From Lachnospiraceae bacterium (GTDB lineage: Bacteria > Bacillota > Clostridia > Lachnospirales > Lachnospiraceae): a DNA stretch of 51,827 nt. The translations under genes and the position numbers were made by a program. Numbering within the stretch: the stretch's first letter is position 1; every line of letters starts with the position of its first letter. Where the stretch lies: the NCBI GenBank assembly GCA_017427415.1, contig JAFRSU010000042.1, positions 1-51,827 on the forward strand, read 5' to 3'. The notes below the pieces were generated by a model. It was not told the origin of the DNA. It searched no databases and saw nothing but the letters and a program-made list of their open reading frames with translations. Positions 33,604-42,329 of this stretch are shown piece after piece.

Positions 33604-35337
33604 ATGTCTGAAAAGAAGCTGATGCTGGGCAATGAGGCGATCGCGCGTGGTGCATATGAGGCAGGCGTTAAGGTATCTGCGGCATATCCCGGAACACCCA
33701 GTACTGAGATTAGTGAAAATATCGTAAAGTATGATGAGATCTACTGTGAGTGGTCACCCAACGAGAAGGTAGCCCTCGAAGTGGCTATCGGTGCATCCAT
33801 GGCAGGTGTAAGATCACTTGCGTCCATGAAGCACGTAGGTGTAAATGTGGCGTCTGACCCTCTCTATACAGTAAGCTACATCGGTGTATCGGGCGGTCTG
33901 GTACTTGTAGCAGCCGACGATCCCGGTATGTACAGCTCACAGAACGAGCAGGATTCACGTGCGGTAGCCCGTGCGGCACATATCCCGGTCATAGAGCCCT
34001 CTGACAGTGCGGAAGCTAAGGAGTTCATCAAGTACGCATATGACTTGAGTGAGAAGTACGATACTCCCGTTATGTTCCGTACCACTACACGTATAGCTCA
34101 TTCTCAGGGGCTGGTAGAGCTTGAGGACCGCTGCGAGCCCATCGATATCCCGTATGTAAAGAACGTAGCTAAAAACGTTATGATGCCCGGCAATGCCATC
34201 AAGCGCCACCCCGTAGTAGAGGCAAGAGAAAAACAGATGGCTATAGACGGAGCTGAGTTCCCCATCAACAGAATAGAAATGAATGATACTAAGATAGGTG
34301 TTATCACCTCCGGTATCCCTTATCAGTATGTAAAGGAAGCACTTCCGAACGCATCAGTACTTAAGCTTGGCTGTGTAAATCCTTTACCTAAGCAGATGAT
34401 CATCGACTTTGCAAAGAAGGTTGATAAGCTTTACATCGTAGAGGAACTTGATCCCATCATCGAGGAGCAGGTAAAATCCTGGGGTATCGAGTGTACAGGT
34501 AAGGAAATACTTACCATCCAGGGTGAGTACAGCACCAATCTCTTAAAGAAAGCCATCCTCGGACAGGAGCTCTCAATTGAGGCTAAGGCAGATGTGCCCG
34601 TAAGACCTCCTATCCTTTGTCCCGGATGTCCTCACAGAAGCACATTCTATACACTTAACAGATTAAAGATACATGCAGCAGGAGATATCGGCTGCTACAC
34701 ACTTGGTGCTGTAGCTCCCCTAAGCGTAGTTGAGACCACCGTTTGTATGGGTTCTTCCATCAGTACTCTCCACGGTATGGAGAAGGCTAAAGGCAAGGAT
34801 TATATCAAGGACTGGGTAGCAGTTATCGGTGATTCTACATTCATGCATACCGGTGTTAACTCTCTTATGAACATGTTCTACAACCAGGGCACCGGCACAG
34901 TACTTATCCTTGACAACTCCACAACAGGTATGACAGGTCATCAGGACCATGCAGCTACCGGCAAGACCTTAAAGGGCGAGATAGTACCCGCTATCGACCT
35001 GTATAAGCTCTGCCATGACGGTATCGGTATTGAGAATACAAGGATTGTTAACGCATTTGATACAAAAGAGCTTGAAAAGGCATTAAAGGAAGAGCTGGCT
35101 AAGGATGCTGTATCAGTTATCATAGTTCAGGCACCCTGTGCACTTCTTAAGTCCAACAAGCCTAAGCCCGCTTTCCATATCGACACAGATAAGTGCAAGC
35201 GCTGCTACATGTGTATGAAGCCCGCATGTCCTGCCATCACCAAGGCTGACGACGGCACAGTATCCATCAACGCCACCATGTGCAACGGCTGCGGTCTGTG
35301 CGAAGGACAGTGTAAATTTGGAGCTATCTTAAGGTAA
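33604..35337 (+). CDS. iorA: Indolepyruvate:ferredoxin oxidoreductase, alpha subunit
   Basis: Oxidatively decarboxylates aryl-pyruvates (indole-, phenyl- and hydroxyphenyl-pyruvate) to aryl-acetyl-CoA and reduced ferredoxin. The 577 residues contain the pyrimidine-binding region at the N-terminus (AAYPGTPSTEIS near 22), CPGCPHRSTFY near 340, the thiamine-diphosphate motif region IGDSTFMHTGVN near 412 and a C-terminal ferredoxin domain with CKRCYMCMKPACP and CNGCGLCEGQCK, enough for two [4Fe-4S] clusters. AAGGAGG lies before the ATG. iorB follows 13 bases downstream, and paaK and an ACT protein come next. Confidence 0.96.
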   Translation: MSEKKLMLGNEAIARGAYEAGVKVSAAYPGTPSTEISENIVKYDEIYCEWSPNEKVALEVAIGASMAGVRSLASMKHVGVNVASDPLYTVSYIGVSGGLVLVAADDPGMYSSQNEQDSRAVARAAHIPVIEPSDSAEAKEFIKYAYDLSEKYDTPVMFRTTTRIAHSQGLVELEDRCEPIDIPYVKNVAKNVMMPGNAIKRHPVVEAREKQMAIDGAEFPINRIEMNDTKIGVITSGIPYQYVKEALPNASVLKLGCVNPLPKQMIIDFAKKVDKLYIVEELDPIIEEQVKSWGIECTGKEILTIQGEYSTNLLKKAILGQELSIEAKADVPVRPPILCPGCPHRSTFYTLNRLKIHAAGDIGCYTLGAVAPLSVVETTVCMGSSISTLHGMEKAKGKDYIKDWVAVIGDSTFMHTGVNSLMNMFYNQGTGTVLILDNSTTGMTGHQDHAATGKTLKGEIVPAIDLYKLCHDGIGIENTRIVNAFDTKELEKALKEELAKDAVSVIIVQAPCALLKSNKPKPAFHIDTDKCKRCYMCMKPACPAITKADDGTVSINATMCNGCGLCEGQCKFGAILR

Positions 35338-35350
35338 GGGGGAGGACAAA

Positions 35351-35920
35351 ATGGAAACAAAGAATATAATGATCGTCGGCGTAGGCGGACAGGGTACACT
35401 TCTTACCAGCCGTATCCTTGGCGGTATCACCATAAAAGCTGGCTTTGACGTAAAGCTTTCAGAAGTACACGGTATGGCTCAGCGTGGCGGAAGCGTTGTT
35501 ACATTCGTACGTTACGGTGAGAAGGTAAACGAGCCCATAGTAGAGGAAGGACAGGCAGATGTCCTTATCGCATTTGAGAGACTCGAGGCATTAAGATACG
35601 CTCACTTCTTAAAGAAGGACGGCGTCCTGGTAGTAAATGACCAGAGGATCGATCCCATGCCCGTAGTTATCGGTGCAGCAAAGTATCCCGAGGGTATCAT
35701 TGAAGGCCTGGAGAAGAAATATAAGGTTTTAAAAGTAGATGCCATGGCAGAGGCCTTAAAGCTCGGAAATGCCAGAACATTTAACATCATTGTACTCGGC
35801 ATGGCTGCTAAGCATATGGACTTTAAAAAGGAAGACTGGCTCGAGGTCATCGAGAACACCGTACCTCCTAAGACCATCGATATCAATAAGCAGGCATTTG
35901 AAGTCGGCTACGCTATGTAA
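35351..35920 (+). CDS. iorB: Indolepyruvate:ferredoxin oxidoreductase, beta subunit
   Basis: Small subunit of the IorAB complex, belonging to the gamma-type domain of 2-oxoacid:acceptor oxidoreductases. The 189 residues start with NIMIVGVGGQGTLLTSRILG, the conserved G-x-G-G-Q-G-x-x-x motif, followed by SEVHGMAQRGGSV, both standard for the family. GGGGGAGG precedes the ATG. It is translated with iorA and ends in an intergenic region with repeats and a separate promoter for paaK. Confidence 0.95.
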   Translation: METKNIMIVGVGGQGTLLTSRILGGITIKAGFDVKLSEVHGMAQRGGSVVTFVRYGEKVNEPIVEEGQADVLIAFERLEALRYAHFLKKDGVLVVNDQRIDPMPVVIGAAKYPEGIIEGLEKKYKVLKVDAMAEALKLGNARTFNIIVLGMAAKHMDFKKEDWLEVIENTVPPKTIDINKQAFEVGYAM

Positions 35921-35933
35921 TTTCAATCACCGG

Positions 35934-35963
35934 TCAATCACCGGGACGGTTCTACGGTTGATT
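35934..35963. repeat. Dispersed palindromic repeat (GGGACGGTTCT core)
   Basis: The core GGGACGGTTCT is flanked by CAATCACCG and CGGTTGATT, imperfect arms. A second CAATCACCGG lies just upstream at 35924. Confidence 0.65.
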
Positions 35964-36008
35964 TCGCTGGTTGGTTTTGAAGGTCAGAGACTGCCGGTTA
36001 TGGTTACT

Positions 36009-36035
36009 ATAACGTTATAATACATTAAACGTTAT
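36009..36035. promoter_or_regulatory. Operator-like inverted repeat upstream of the paaK promoter
   Basis: ATAACGTT (36009-36016) and AACGTTAT (36028-36035) are perfect arms with an 11-base spacer, 15 bases before the -35 box. The size suits a dimeric regulator. Confidence 0.45.
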
Positions 36036-36049
36036 TTTCTAAAAAAAGT

Positions 36050-36078
36050 TTGACAGCACTTTTAATATATTATATATT
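36050..36078 (+). promoter_or_regulatory. Strong promoter before paaK
   Basis: TTGACA (36050-36055), a 17-base spacer and TATATT (36073-36078). Initiation near 36085 puts the hairpin at 36087 at the extreme 5' end of the RNA. Confidence 0.75.
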
Positions 36079-36086
36079 TTAATATG

Positions 36087-36119
36087 AACTCCGCCTCCTA
36101 TATGTACGGAGGTGGAGTT
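36087..36119 (+). other. 5'-terminal hairpin of the paaK transcript
   Basis: AACTCCGCCTCC (36087-36098) pairs with GGAGGTGGAGTT (36108-36119), with one wobble. It is followed by ATTGTTT, a poor T-run. It could be an early terminator, a stabilising 5' stem or the end of a very short RNA. Confidence 0.5.
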
Positions 36120-36168
36120 ATTGTTTGCTGCTGTGGATGGCTGAATGGCGGTATACAATAAATAACAT

Positions 36169-36194
36169 CAATCAGAGAACCGTCCCTGTGATTG
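36169..36194. repeat. Dispersed palindromic repeat (GAACCGTCCC core)
   Basis: CAATCAGAG (36169-36177), AACCGTCC, CTGTGATTG (36186-36194); near-perfect nine-base arms. It is the reverse orientation of the 5061 copy. Confidence 0.75.
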
Positions 36195-36221
36195 ACATAT
36201 TATAAAAGAGAGGACAAACCC

Positions 36222-37517
36222 ATGATCTGGAACGAATCAAAGGAATGTATGAGCCGCGACGAGATGGAGCATCTTCAGAGCACAAGGCTTGTAAAGCAGG
36301 TAAATTATGTTTATCACAATGTTGAGTATTATCGTAAAAAGATGCAGGCAGCAGGCTTAGAGCCCGGCGATATCAAAGGCATCGAAGACATCACCAAACT
36401 TCCCTTTACCACAAAGGATGACCTGAGAAATACATATCCCTGCGGACTTTTTGCGGTTCCGAGATCTGAGGTTGTACGTATACATGCATCATCAGGTACC
36501 ACCGGAAAGGCTACGGTAGTAGGATATACCAGACGCGATATCGAGATCTGGTCGGAGTGCGTATCAAGAGTACTTGCCATGGCTGATATCGGAAAAAATG
36601 ACACTGTACAGGTATCCTACGGCTACGGACTTTTCACCGGCGGTTTAGGTGCTCATTACGGAGTTGAAAATGTAGGTGCTACCGTTGTACCGCTTTCCAC
36701 AGGTAATACAAAGAAGCAGCTGACCATGATGAAGGACTTGGGAGTTACTGCCATCATGTGTACTCCTTCTTATCTTATGTATCTGACCGAATCCATCGAG
36801 GAACAGGGGATACTTAACGAACTTCAGCTTAAGTCTGCAGTATGCGGTGCTGAGCCCTGGACCGAGGAAATGAGAAATCAGATAGAGTCACGTCTTCACA
36901 TAAAAGCTCATGATATCTACGGCTTAAGCGAGATCATGGGACCCGGTGTAGCAGGCGACTGTGTATATCATAAGGGACTTCATATCAATGAGGACCATTT
37001 CTTACCCGAGATCATCTCAGCAGATACACTTACTCCTATCGGAGACGGCGAAATCGGTGAGCTTGTATTTACCACACTTACCAAGGAAGCATTACCTCTT
37101 ATCCGTTACAGGACAAAGGACCTTACAAGCATCTCTCACGGAAAGTGCGAATGCGGACGTACTACAGCGAGATTATCCAGATTTGTCGGACGTTCCGATG
37201 ACATGCTCATCATCCGCGGCGTAAACGTATTCCCTTCACAGGTAGAGGCAGCACTTCTTGAAATGGGTGAGGTAAGCCCCAACTACCTTATGATAGTTGA
37301 CCGTGTAAATAACCTTGATACCTTAGAGGTACTTGTAGAGGTTGATGAGAAATTCTTCTCCGATGAGATCAAAGAGCTTGAGAACCTCACAAAGAAGATC
37401 ACACACGTGCTCCAGCAGGCACTTCTTATCCAGCCTAAGGTTAAGCTCGTTGAGCCCAAGACTCTTGAAAGAAGCGAAGGAAAAGCAAAGCGTGTTATCG
37501 ATAAGCGTAAACTGTAA
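36222..37517 (+). CDS. paaK: Phenylacetate--CoA ligase
   Basis: Adenylate-forming enzyme joining an aryl acetate to CoA, or working in reverse to conserve energy as ATP from aryl-acetyl-CoA. The start at 36222 follows GAGAGGAC; MIWNESKECMSRDEMEHLQ is the usual family opening. The 431 residues carry the AMP-binding loop ASSGTTGKATVVGYT near 93-107, DIYGLSEIMGPGVA near 229 and LSRFVGRSDDMLIIRGVNVFP near 318, where the C-terminal domain begins. Its place after iorAB and before an ACT protein is a recurrent clostridial and archaeal arrangement for aromatic amino acid fermentation. Confidence 0.95.
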   Translation: MIWNESKECMSRDEMEHLQSTRLVKQVNYVYHNVEYYRKKMQAAGLEPGDIKGIEDITKLPFTTKDDLRNTYPCGLFAVPRSEVVRIHASSGTTGKATVVGYTRRDIEIWSECVSRVLAMADIGKNDTVQVSYGYGLFTGGLGAHYGVENVGATVVPLSTGNTKKQLTMMKDLGVTAIMCTPSYLMYLTESIEEQGILNELQLKSAVCGAEPWTEEMRNQIESRLHIKAHDIYGLSEIMGPGVAGDCVYHKGLHINEDHFLPEIISADTLTPIGDGEIGELVFTTLTKEALPLIRYRTKDLTSISHGKCECGRTTARLSRFVGRSDDMLIIRGVNVFPSQVEAALLEMGEVSPNYLMIVDRVNNLDTLEVLVEVDEKFFSDEIKELENLTKKITHVLQQALLIQPKVKLVEPKTLERSEGKAKRVIDKRKL

Positions 37518-37525
37518 TTAATATG

Positions 37526-37593
37526 GTCAGCCTTCCCCGTGGAGGGGAAGGTTAGAGTCGAACGCTAAAGCATTCGACGTAGGATGAGGTGTT
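37526..37593. repeat. Degenerate element of the CCTCATCAGTC family
   Basis: Contains CCTTCCCC..GGGGAAGG (37531-37551), GTCGAA..TTCGAC (37557-37578) and ends in GGATGAGGTGTTA. These parts also occur in the element at 42816-42909. Confidence 0.5.
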
Positions 37594-37620
37594 AAACCAG
37601 GATTTTGGAGGAGGAACAAC

Positions 37621-38007
37621 ATGATCTTAAAACAATTATCAGTATTTGTAGAAAATAAAGAAGGCCGTATGAAGGATATCACCCAGATACTTAAAGACAG
37701 CAGCATCGATATCAAGACCTTATCACTTGCGGATACCACAGAATACGGTATGCTCCGTCTGATCGTATCGGATCCCGACCTGGCTAAGGCCAACCTGCGT
37801 GCTGCAGGCTTCCCTGTAAGTATCACGGATGTACTTGCCGTTAAAGCTGAGAACCGTATAGGTTTCTTGCATGATATGCTCTTAAAGCTTGATGACAATA
37901 TCACCAGCATCGAGTATATGTATACCCTTCCTACCGATGAGGGGCCGGTAGTTATCTTAAAGGTAGCTAATCCTGCAGAAGTTGAGAAGGTACTTGAGAA
38001 TATTTGA
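37621..38007 (+). CDS. Double ACT-domain protein
   Basis: A 128-residue protein made of two ACT domains, about 1-66 (LKQLSVFVENKEGRMKDITQ) and 70-128 (VLAVKAENRIGFLHDMLLKL). ACT domains bind small ligands, usually amino acids. Because it directly follows paaK and iorAB, it probably senses an aromatic amino acid or its product and modulates these enzymes, but no partner domain is attached and the effect is unknown. GGAGGAGG sits eight bases before the ATG. It is separated from paaK by a 100-base repeat-bearing gap without a terminator-like T-run, so co-transcription is likely. Confidence 0.9.
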   Translation: MILKQLSVFVENKEGRMKDITQILKDSSIDIKTLSLADTTEYGMLRLIVSDPDLAKANLRAAGFPVSITDVLAVKAENRIGFLHDMLLKLDDNITSIEYMYTLPTDEGPVVILKVANPAEVEKVLENI

Positions 38008-38045
38008 TAAAATACAGATTAACCTTTTATTCATACAAAAGATGT

Positions 38046-38072
38046 TAAGTTTTTTTATGATTCTGCCGAAAA
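38046..38072 (+). promoter_or_regulatory. Sigma-28 (SigD/FliA) promoter of the flagellar cluster
   Basis: TAAG (38046-38049), exactly 15 bases, then GCCGAAAA (38065-38072), against the known consensus TAAA-N15-GCCGATAA. It lies about 80 bases before the first flagellar-cluster gene, a flagellin-linked locus where late-class sigma is expected. Confidence 0.75.
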
Positions 38073-38158
38073 GTATTATGCATGGATGCAATACAATTTC
38101 GTACGGGCTTTAAGAAACAAGGATGGATCAGGGGTGCCCTTACGGAACGGAGAATTAC

Positions 38159-41100
38159 ATGCGTATAAACGATTCTTTAAATAATATACAGAATACAAAC
38201 AGCACCGGTCTGAGGGTAAATGATGATTTATCCTCAGTTGACGGTGCGTTTTTTAATGATAAAAATAAAGCCGGCAGTGTAGGCGAGGGTAAGGGTGCCG
38301 CAGGATTTTTTAAGACCCTGGAGAGCAAAAAGGTTACAGGCAATACCTATACGCTTAATGAAGCAAAGGGTATAAATGAAAAGGAAGGCTTCGGAGAAAA
38401 GCTCATAAATTCCCTTAATGCACCGCAGAATAATGACAAAGAGCTCGTTAAAAACCTAACCGGCGATGATTATGACAGCTTAAATGAAGAGGGCATGTCC
38501 TTAGAGAAGTTCAGTAAAGAGAGACTGGAAAGAGCCATCGAGCGTATTAAAGAAAACCGCGAGGTACGCGAGGTGAGGCTCGCAGAAGGTGTGGAAAAGC
38601 AGCAGGAGTACAGGGAGACCGTGGACAGGATGGCATTTATGGCTAAGGCCGAGACCGGTTCAGAGAAGCTTATAGCAAAGATGCTGTATGATGCCGATCT
38701 TCCCGTGACTAAGGAAAATATCGCAGAAGTGGCACAGGCTGCCGATACTGCATTAAATACAGGGAAACTCACCGATTCGTCGGAAAGCTACCTTATAAGA
38801 AATAATCTTGCTCCTACCATTGAAAACATATACAGGGCAGCTCACAGCGGAGAAATGAGACAGATGCCGCTTGACGATGCATCCTGGGAGAGCCTTAAGG
38901 AAAAGGCATTGGAGATAGTAAAGGAAGCCGGCGCTGACAGAGAAGCTGGTCTTCTCTCTGCGAAATGGCTTGTGGAGCATGACCTTCCGGTAACCGGTGA
39001 AAACATACTTTATAAAGCAGAGCTTGATGCATATAATAATGCAGGCACTGTATCAAAAGAGGATATTTTCGGTGCAGCTATCCGCTCTATGCAGGAAGGC
39101 AGCAGTGCCAAGGAAGGTGTCGTGATCGAGAGAATCGATGAAGCGGCAGCCTTGATGGAAAAAGAGACTGAAAACCTGATAAATAAGATCCCTTTGATAA
39201 GGAATGAAGCGATACATCTTTCATTCCTGAAGGGAGCAACAGAAGAAAGTGTCACCATCCCGCAGCTGGTAAATGCGGAGGAAAGCATAGAAGGAACAGG
39301 TAGTGCCGGTACTTCCGTAAAGCTTACGGAGGAAGAAGTGTCCGTACGCATAAGGCTTGAGGAAGTAAGAGTAAGCCTCAATATAGAAGCAAGCCGGAGA
39401 CTTTCGGCAAACGGCATCGATATCCTTAAAGACAGTCTCATGCAGGTAAATGAAGGGTTAAGAGAGCTGAAGGCGGAATACTACGAGGGCGTATACAAGG
39501 AGATAGAGGCTGATTACGGAAAGACAGGTAATGCAGCTGCTATTACAGCCGGTGAGGCGGCAGAGCTTGCACTTGAAACTGCGGAAGGCCTGGAAAAGAT
39601 TTATAATGCGCCTCTTGAGCTGTACAGGGCTACATTCAGTGTAAGGCACAGTGTGACACTCGCCGAGATCACAGAAACAGGCGAAGCGCTTATCAAGGAG
39701 ACGGTAAGTGATTCTACCGCTTCCATCAGCGTAAACCCTGCATCGATGACAGCAGCTTTAGGCTCATATGAGAGCTCATCTACGGAAGTAAGACGTGATC
39801 TTGGTGATTCCATAAAGAAAGCATTCGCAGGAAGCGTGGACAGCCTGCTTAAATCAAACGGACTGGATATCACCGAGGGTAACCGCAGGGCAGTAAGGAT
39901 ACTCGGCTACAACAGTATGGAGATCACCGCGGAGAGTATAGAAGAGATCAAGTTTTATGATGCAAAGGTGACCGGCCTTATCGAGAAGATGACGCCTCCC
40001 GTAGTTATGACCATGATAAGGGACGGTATCAATCCTCTCGAGTGTACGATCGATGAACTTGACGAAAAGGTTTCTTCCATATTGAAGGAACAGGGGAATA
40101 CTGCTGAACAGAAATACAGTGAGTTCTTAGTAAGGATGGAAGAGACGAATTCCATAACTCAGAACGAAAGAAATGCCTATATAGGCATATACAGATTATT
40201 ATACAATGTTGAGAAAAATGACGGGGCAGCTATAGGCAGTCTGTTACAATCAGGAAGAGAGCTGACATTCGGGAACTTACTCACCGAGGAGCGTACGATG
40301 AACCTCGGGGTTGACTTAACCGCAGATGATGATACGGCAGTTAAAACATCCTATTATAAGAACTCCGTATCGGCACAGATAAATGAAGCCTTCATATTCC
40401 AGAGAAGTCTTGTGGGAGAAGCGCTTGATGTGACAGATCCGTCAAGATGGGATGCGGCATTAAAGGGTAAGGATTACCAAAATGTGACCATCGAAGGACT
40501 GCATGACGGATTATATAATACAGCATCCGTACATGGAGCAGCCGTTTTAGCTGATACATCCGGAGTTATCGGAAATGTTGAAAATATTAGTGTCTCAGCC
40601 ACAAAGGCGGAAAACATAGTAAAGGCTATGACGGCTAACACACCTGTTTCAGCTTTCCTTAACAGTTTCGGTATAAAGGACAGCTTCGCAAACAGGAAGG
40701 CAGCGGAAGATGTATTCTTTGGCAGCGGCAATGAGGATTCAGCTATATCCGTTACGGCGGATGCACTGGACAGAGCCTTAGAGAGTGCATCGAGGTTTGA
40801 TGAGCTTTTGGGCATACAGACAAGACGTGCCAATGTGCTGGCCGGGCAGGCATTTAGGACTGCGGTTACCGCTCAGGCGGCTGCAGAGCTTAACGGCAGA
40901 GTTGAACGTATAGAAATGCTTAAAGCTTTAGCAGGCGGCGGGCATTACAGGATGAACGTAGAAGATGGTGACGAGTCTAAACAGGTAAACCTCACCTTCA
41001 TAAGAAACGCAGGCGATGCCGGTACAGTATCGATAGAGGTACAGAAGGAAGGGTATCATCTTCAGGCGGATCTTAATATGGTAGTGATGGAGCAAAGCTA

Positions 41101-41419
41101 TGGCGGACAGGGCACAGACGGCACGGCAGGCCAGGTCACTGCACAGGCTGCAGTCACAAGAGGAAATATATATTTTGCAGGCTCCGTACCTGAAGGAGCT
41201 TTGGAAAAAGCGGATAGCTTTAAGGCGGTACTAAAGGAAGCGGGCATAAATGCCGATAATATAAATATATCGGCCGGAACAAGGCCGGAAGATACATACA
41301 TATCGTATCTGGCTAACCAAAAAGCCCAGGCGGAAGAGAGAAGAGAAAAGACCGAAGAAAAGAACGGAAAGATCGACGCACTGTACATGGCAGCAAAATC
41401 GTTCCTGTCATTCTTTTAA
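38159..41419 (+). CDS. Large flagellar-cluster protein (DUF6240-like, possible FliK-like end)
   Basis: A 1086-residue, acidic, mostly alpha-helical cytoplasmic protein without signal peptide or membrane helices. I associate it from memory with DUF6240 proteins found beside clostridial flagellar genes; no function is known to me. The N-terminus is Asn/Ser-rich (MRINDSLNNIQNTNSTGLRV). Helical stretches repeat similar motifs of about 75 residues, for example LYDADLPVTKENIAEVAQAA and LVEHDLPVTGENILYKAEL. The last 150 residues turn to beta structure (VNLTFIRNAGDAGTVSIEVQ) with a final K-A-V-L-K-E-A-G-I helix, reminiscent of the FliK hook-length C-terminal domain. ACGGAG at six bases fixes the start at 38159 over an ATG 36 bases upstream. 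A sigma-28 promoter precedes it and flagellin follows after 27 bases. Confidence 0.82.
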   Translation: MRINDSLNNIQNTNSTGLRVNDDLSSVDGAFFNDKNKAGSVGEGKGAAGFFKTLESKKVTGNTYTLNEAKGINEKEGFGEKLINSLNAPQNNDKELVKNLTGDDYDSLNEEGMSLEKFSKERLERAIERIKENREVREVRLAEGVEKQQEYRETVDRMAFMAKAETGSEKLIAKMLYDADLPVTKENIAEVAQAADTALNTGKLTDSSESYLIRNNLAPTIENIYRAAHSGEMRQMPLDDASWESLKEKALEIVKEAGADREAGLLSAKWLVEHDLPVTGENILYKAELDAYNNAGTVSKEDIFGAAIRSMQEGSSAKEGVVIERIDEAAALMEKETENLINKIPLIRNEAIHLSFLKGATEESVTIPQLVNAEESIEGTGSAGTSVKLTEEEVSVRIRLEEVRVSLNIEASRRLSANGIDILKDSLMQVNEGLRELKAEYYEGVYKEIEADYGKTGNAAAITAGEAAELALETAEGLEKIYNAPLELYRATFSVRHSVTLAEITETGEALIKETVSDSTASISVNPASMTAALGSYESSSTEVRRDLGDSIKKAFAGSVDSLLKSNGLDITEGNRRAVRILGYNSMEITAESIEEIKFYDAKVTGLIEKMTPPVVMTMIRDGINPLECTIDELDEKVSSILKEQGNTAEQKYSEFLVRMEETNSITQNERNAYIGIYRLLYNVEKNDGAAIGSLLQSGRELTFGNLLTEERTMNLGVDLTADDDTAVKTSYYKNSVSAQINEAFIFQRSLVGEALDVTDPSRWDAALKGKDYQNVTIEGLHDGLYNTASVHGAAVLADTSGVIGNVENISVSATKAENIVKAMTANTPVSAFLNSFGIKDSFANRKAAEDVFFGSGNEDSAISVTADALDRALESASRFDELLGIQTRRANVLAGQAFRTAVTAQAAAELNGRVERIEMLKALAGGGHYRMNVEDGDESKQVNLTFIRNAGDAGTVSIEVQKEGYHLQADLNMVVMEQSYGGQGTDGTAGQVTAQAAVTRGNIYFAGSVPEGALEKADSFKAVLKEAGINADNINISAGTRPEDTYISYLANQKAQAEERREKTEEKNGKIDALYMAAKSFLSFF
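41232..41259 (+). promoter_or_regulatory. Possible internal sigma-28 promoter for flagellin
   Basis: TAAA (41232-41235), 16 bases, then a perfect GCCGATAA (41252-41259), inside the upstream coding region and about 190 bases before flagellin. The spacer is one longer than the usual 15. Confidence 0.45.
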
Positions 41420-41446
41420 AGTCGGATATAATATTGGAGGTAGCAT

Positions 41447-42295
41447 ATGAGAATAAACCACAACATTTCAGCATTACAGACCAATGCACATATGAGAAGA
41501 ACGGATAATGCATTAGACAAGGCTATGGAGAGGCTTTCATCGGGCTTTAAGATCAATAAGGCATCGGATGATGCGGCAGGCATGGCAATATCCAGAAAAA
41601 TGAAGACACAGATTGCGGGACTTGAGCGTGCATCCATGAACTGCTCGGACGGTATATCCGTTATCCAGACTGCTGAGGGAGCATTGAACGAGGTATCATC
41701 CATACTCCAGAGATGCCGTGAGCTTGCGGTACAGTCGGCAAATGATACATATTCAGATGATGACAGGGCAGCAGTACAGCTTGAGATAGACCAGCTTATG
41801 GAAGAGATCCAGCGTATCTCCGAGACTACCGAGTTTAATACCAAGACTCTGCTTGACGGCAACCTCGAAGGAGAGGGTACTTTGGTACTTCAGGCCGGTG
41901 CGAACGAGAACCAGACCATGGAGGTTGAGATCCCGAGGATCGATCCCGAGACGCTCGGACTTTTGGAAGATCCTGACGATCCTAAGTCATATATAAAGGT
42001 TTCCGACCATGAAAAGGCAGATAAGGCGATATCGCTTTTTGACAATGCCATAAGGATGGTATCCGAGACCAGAGCCCAGCTTGGTGCATATCAGAACAGA
42101 TTGGAACATACCGTTGAAAATCTTGACACGGCAAGTTATAATATGACTGAGGCAGTATCCCGTATAGAGGATGCCGATATGGCTGAGCAGATGACAGTAT
42201 TCACACAGCAGAACGTGCTCCAGCAGGCAGGTACTTCGATGCTTGCCCAGGCTAACGAGAGACCTCAGACAATCCTCAGTCTGCTTAATAGTTAA
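41447..42295 (+). CDS. Flagellin
   Basis: Structural subunit of the flagellar filament, exported through the flagellar secretion channel. The 282 residues comprise the conserved N-terminal D0/D1 part (MRINHNISALQTNAHMRRTD, then LSSGFKINKASDDAAGMAIS) and C-terminal D1/D0 part (ENLDTASYNMTEAVSRIEDA, QQNVLQQAGTSMLAQAN) with only a short variable middle near 145-185. It is thus a small flagellin of the Hag type lacking large outer domains. GGAGG lies seven bases before the ATG. FliS follows 34 bases later. Whether further flagellins exist cannot be judged here. Confidence 0.96.
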   Translation: MRINHNISALQTNAHMRRTDNALDKAMERLSSGFKINKASDDAAGMAISRKMKTQIAGLERASMNCSDGISVIQTAEGALNEVSSILQRCRELAVQSANDTYSDDDRAAVQLEIDQLMEEIQRISETTEFNTKTLLDGNLEGEGTLVLQAGANENQTMEVEIPRIDPETLGLLEDPDDPKSYIKVSDHEKADKAISLFDNAIRMVSETRAQLGAYQNRLEHTVENLDTASYNMTEAVSRIEDADMAEQMTVFTQQNVLQQAGTSMLAQANERPQTILSLLNS

Positions 42296-42329
42296 CATAT
42301 CATGAGAAAGGAAAAAGTTTGAAAGAAGT

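Larger units (their letters stand above)
35921..36221. other. Intergenic region iorB-paaK
   Basis: These 301 bases hold two copies of the GGGACGGTTCT/AGAACCGTCCC repeat (35934 and 36169), an inverted repeat (36009-36035), a strong promoter (36050-36078) and a 12-base-arm hairpin placed right at the transcription start (36087-36119). No gene is seen. Confidence 0.7.

Noticed and set aside
36192..36221. An upstream in-frame start for paaK.
   Set aside because: It would overlap a dispersed repeat and has no ribosome site; the ATG at 36222 matches the family start.
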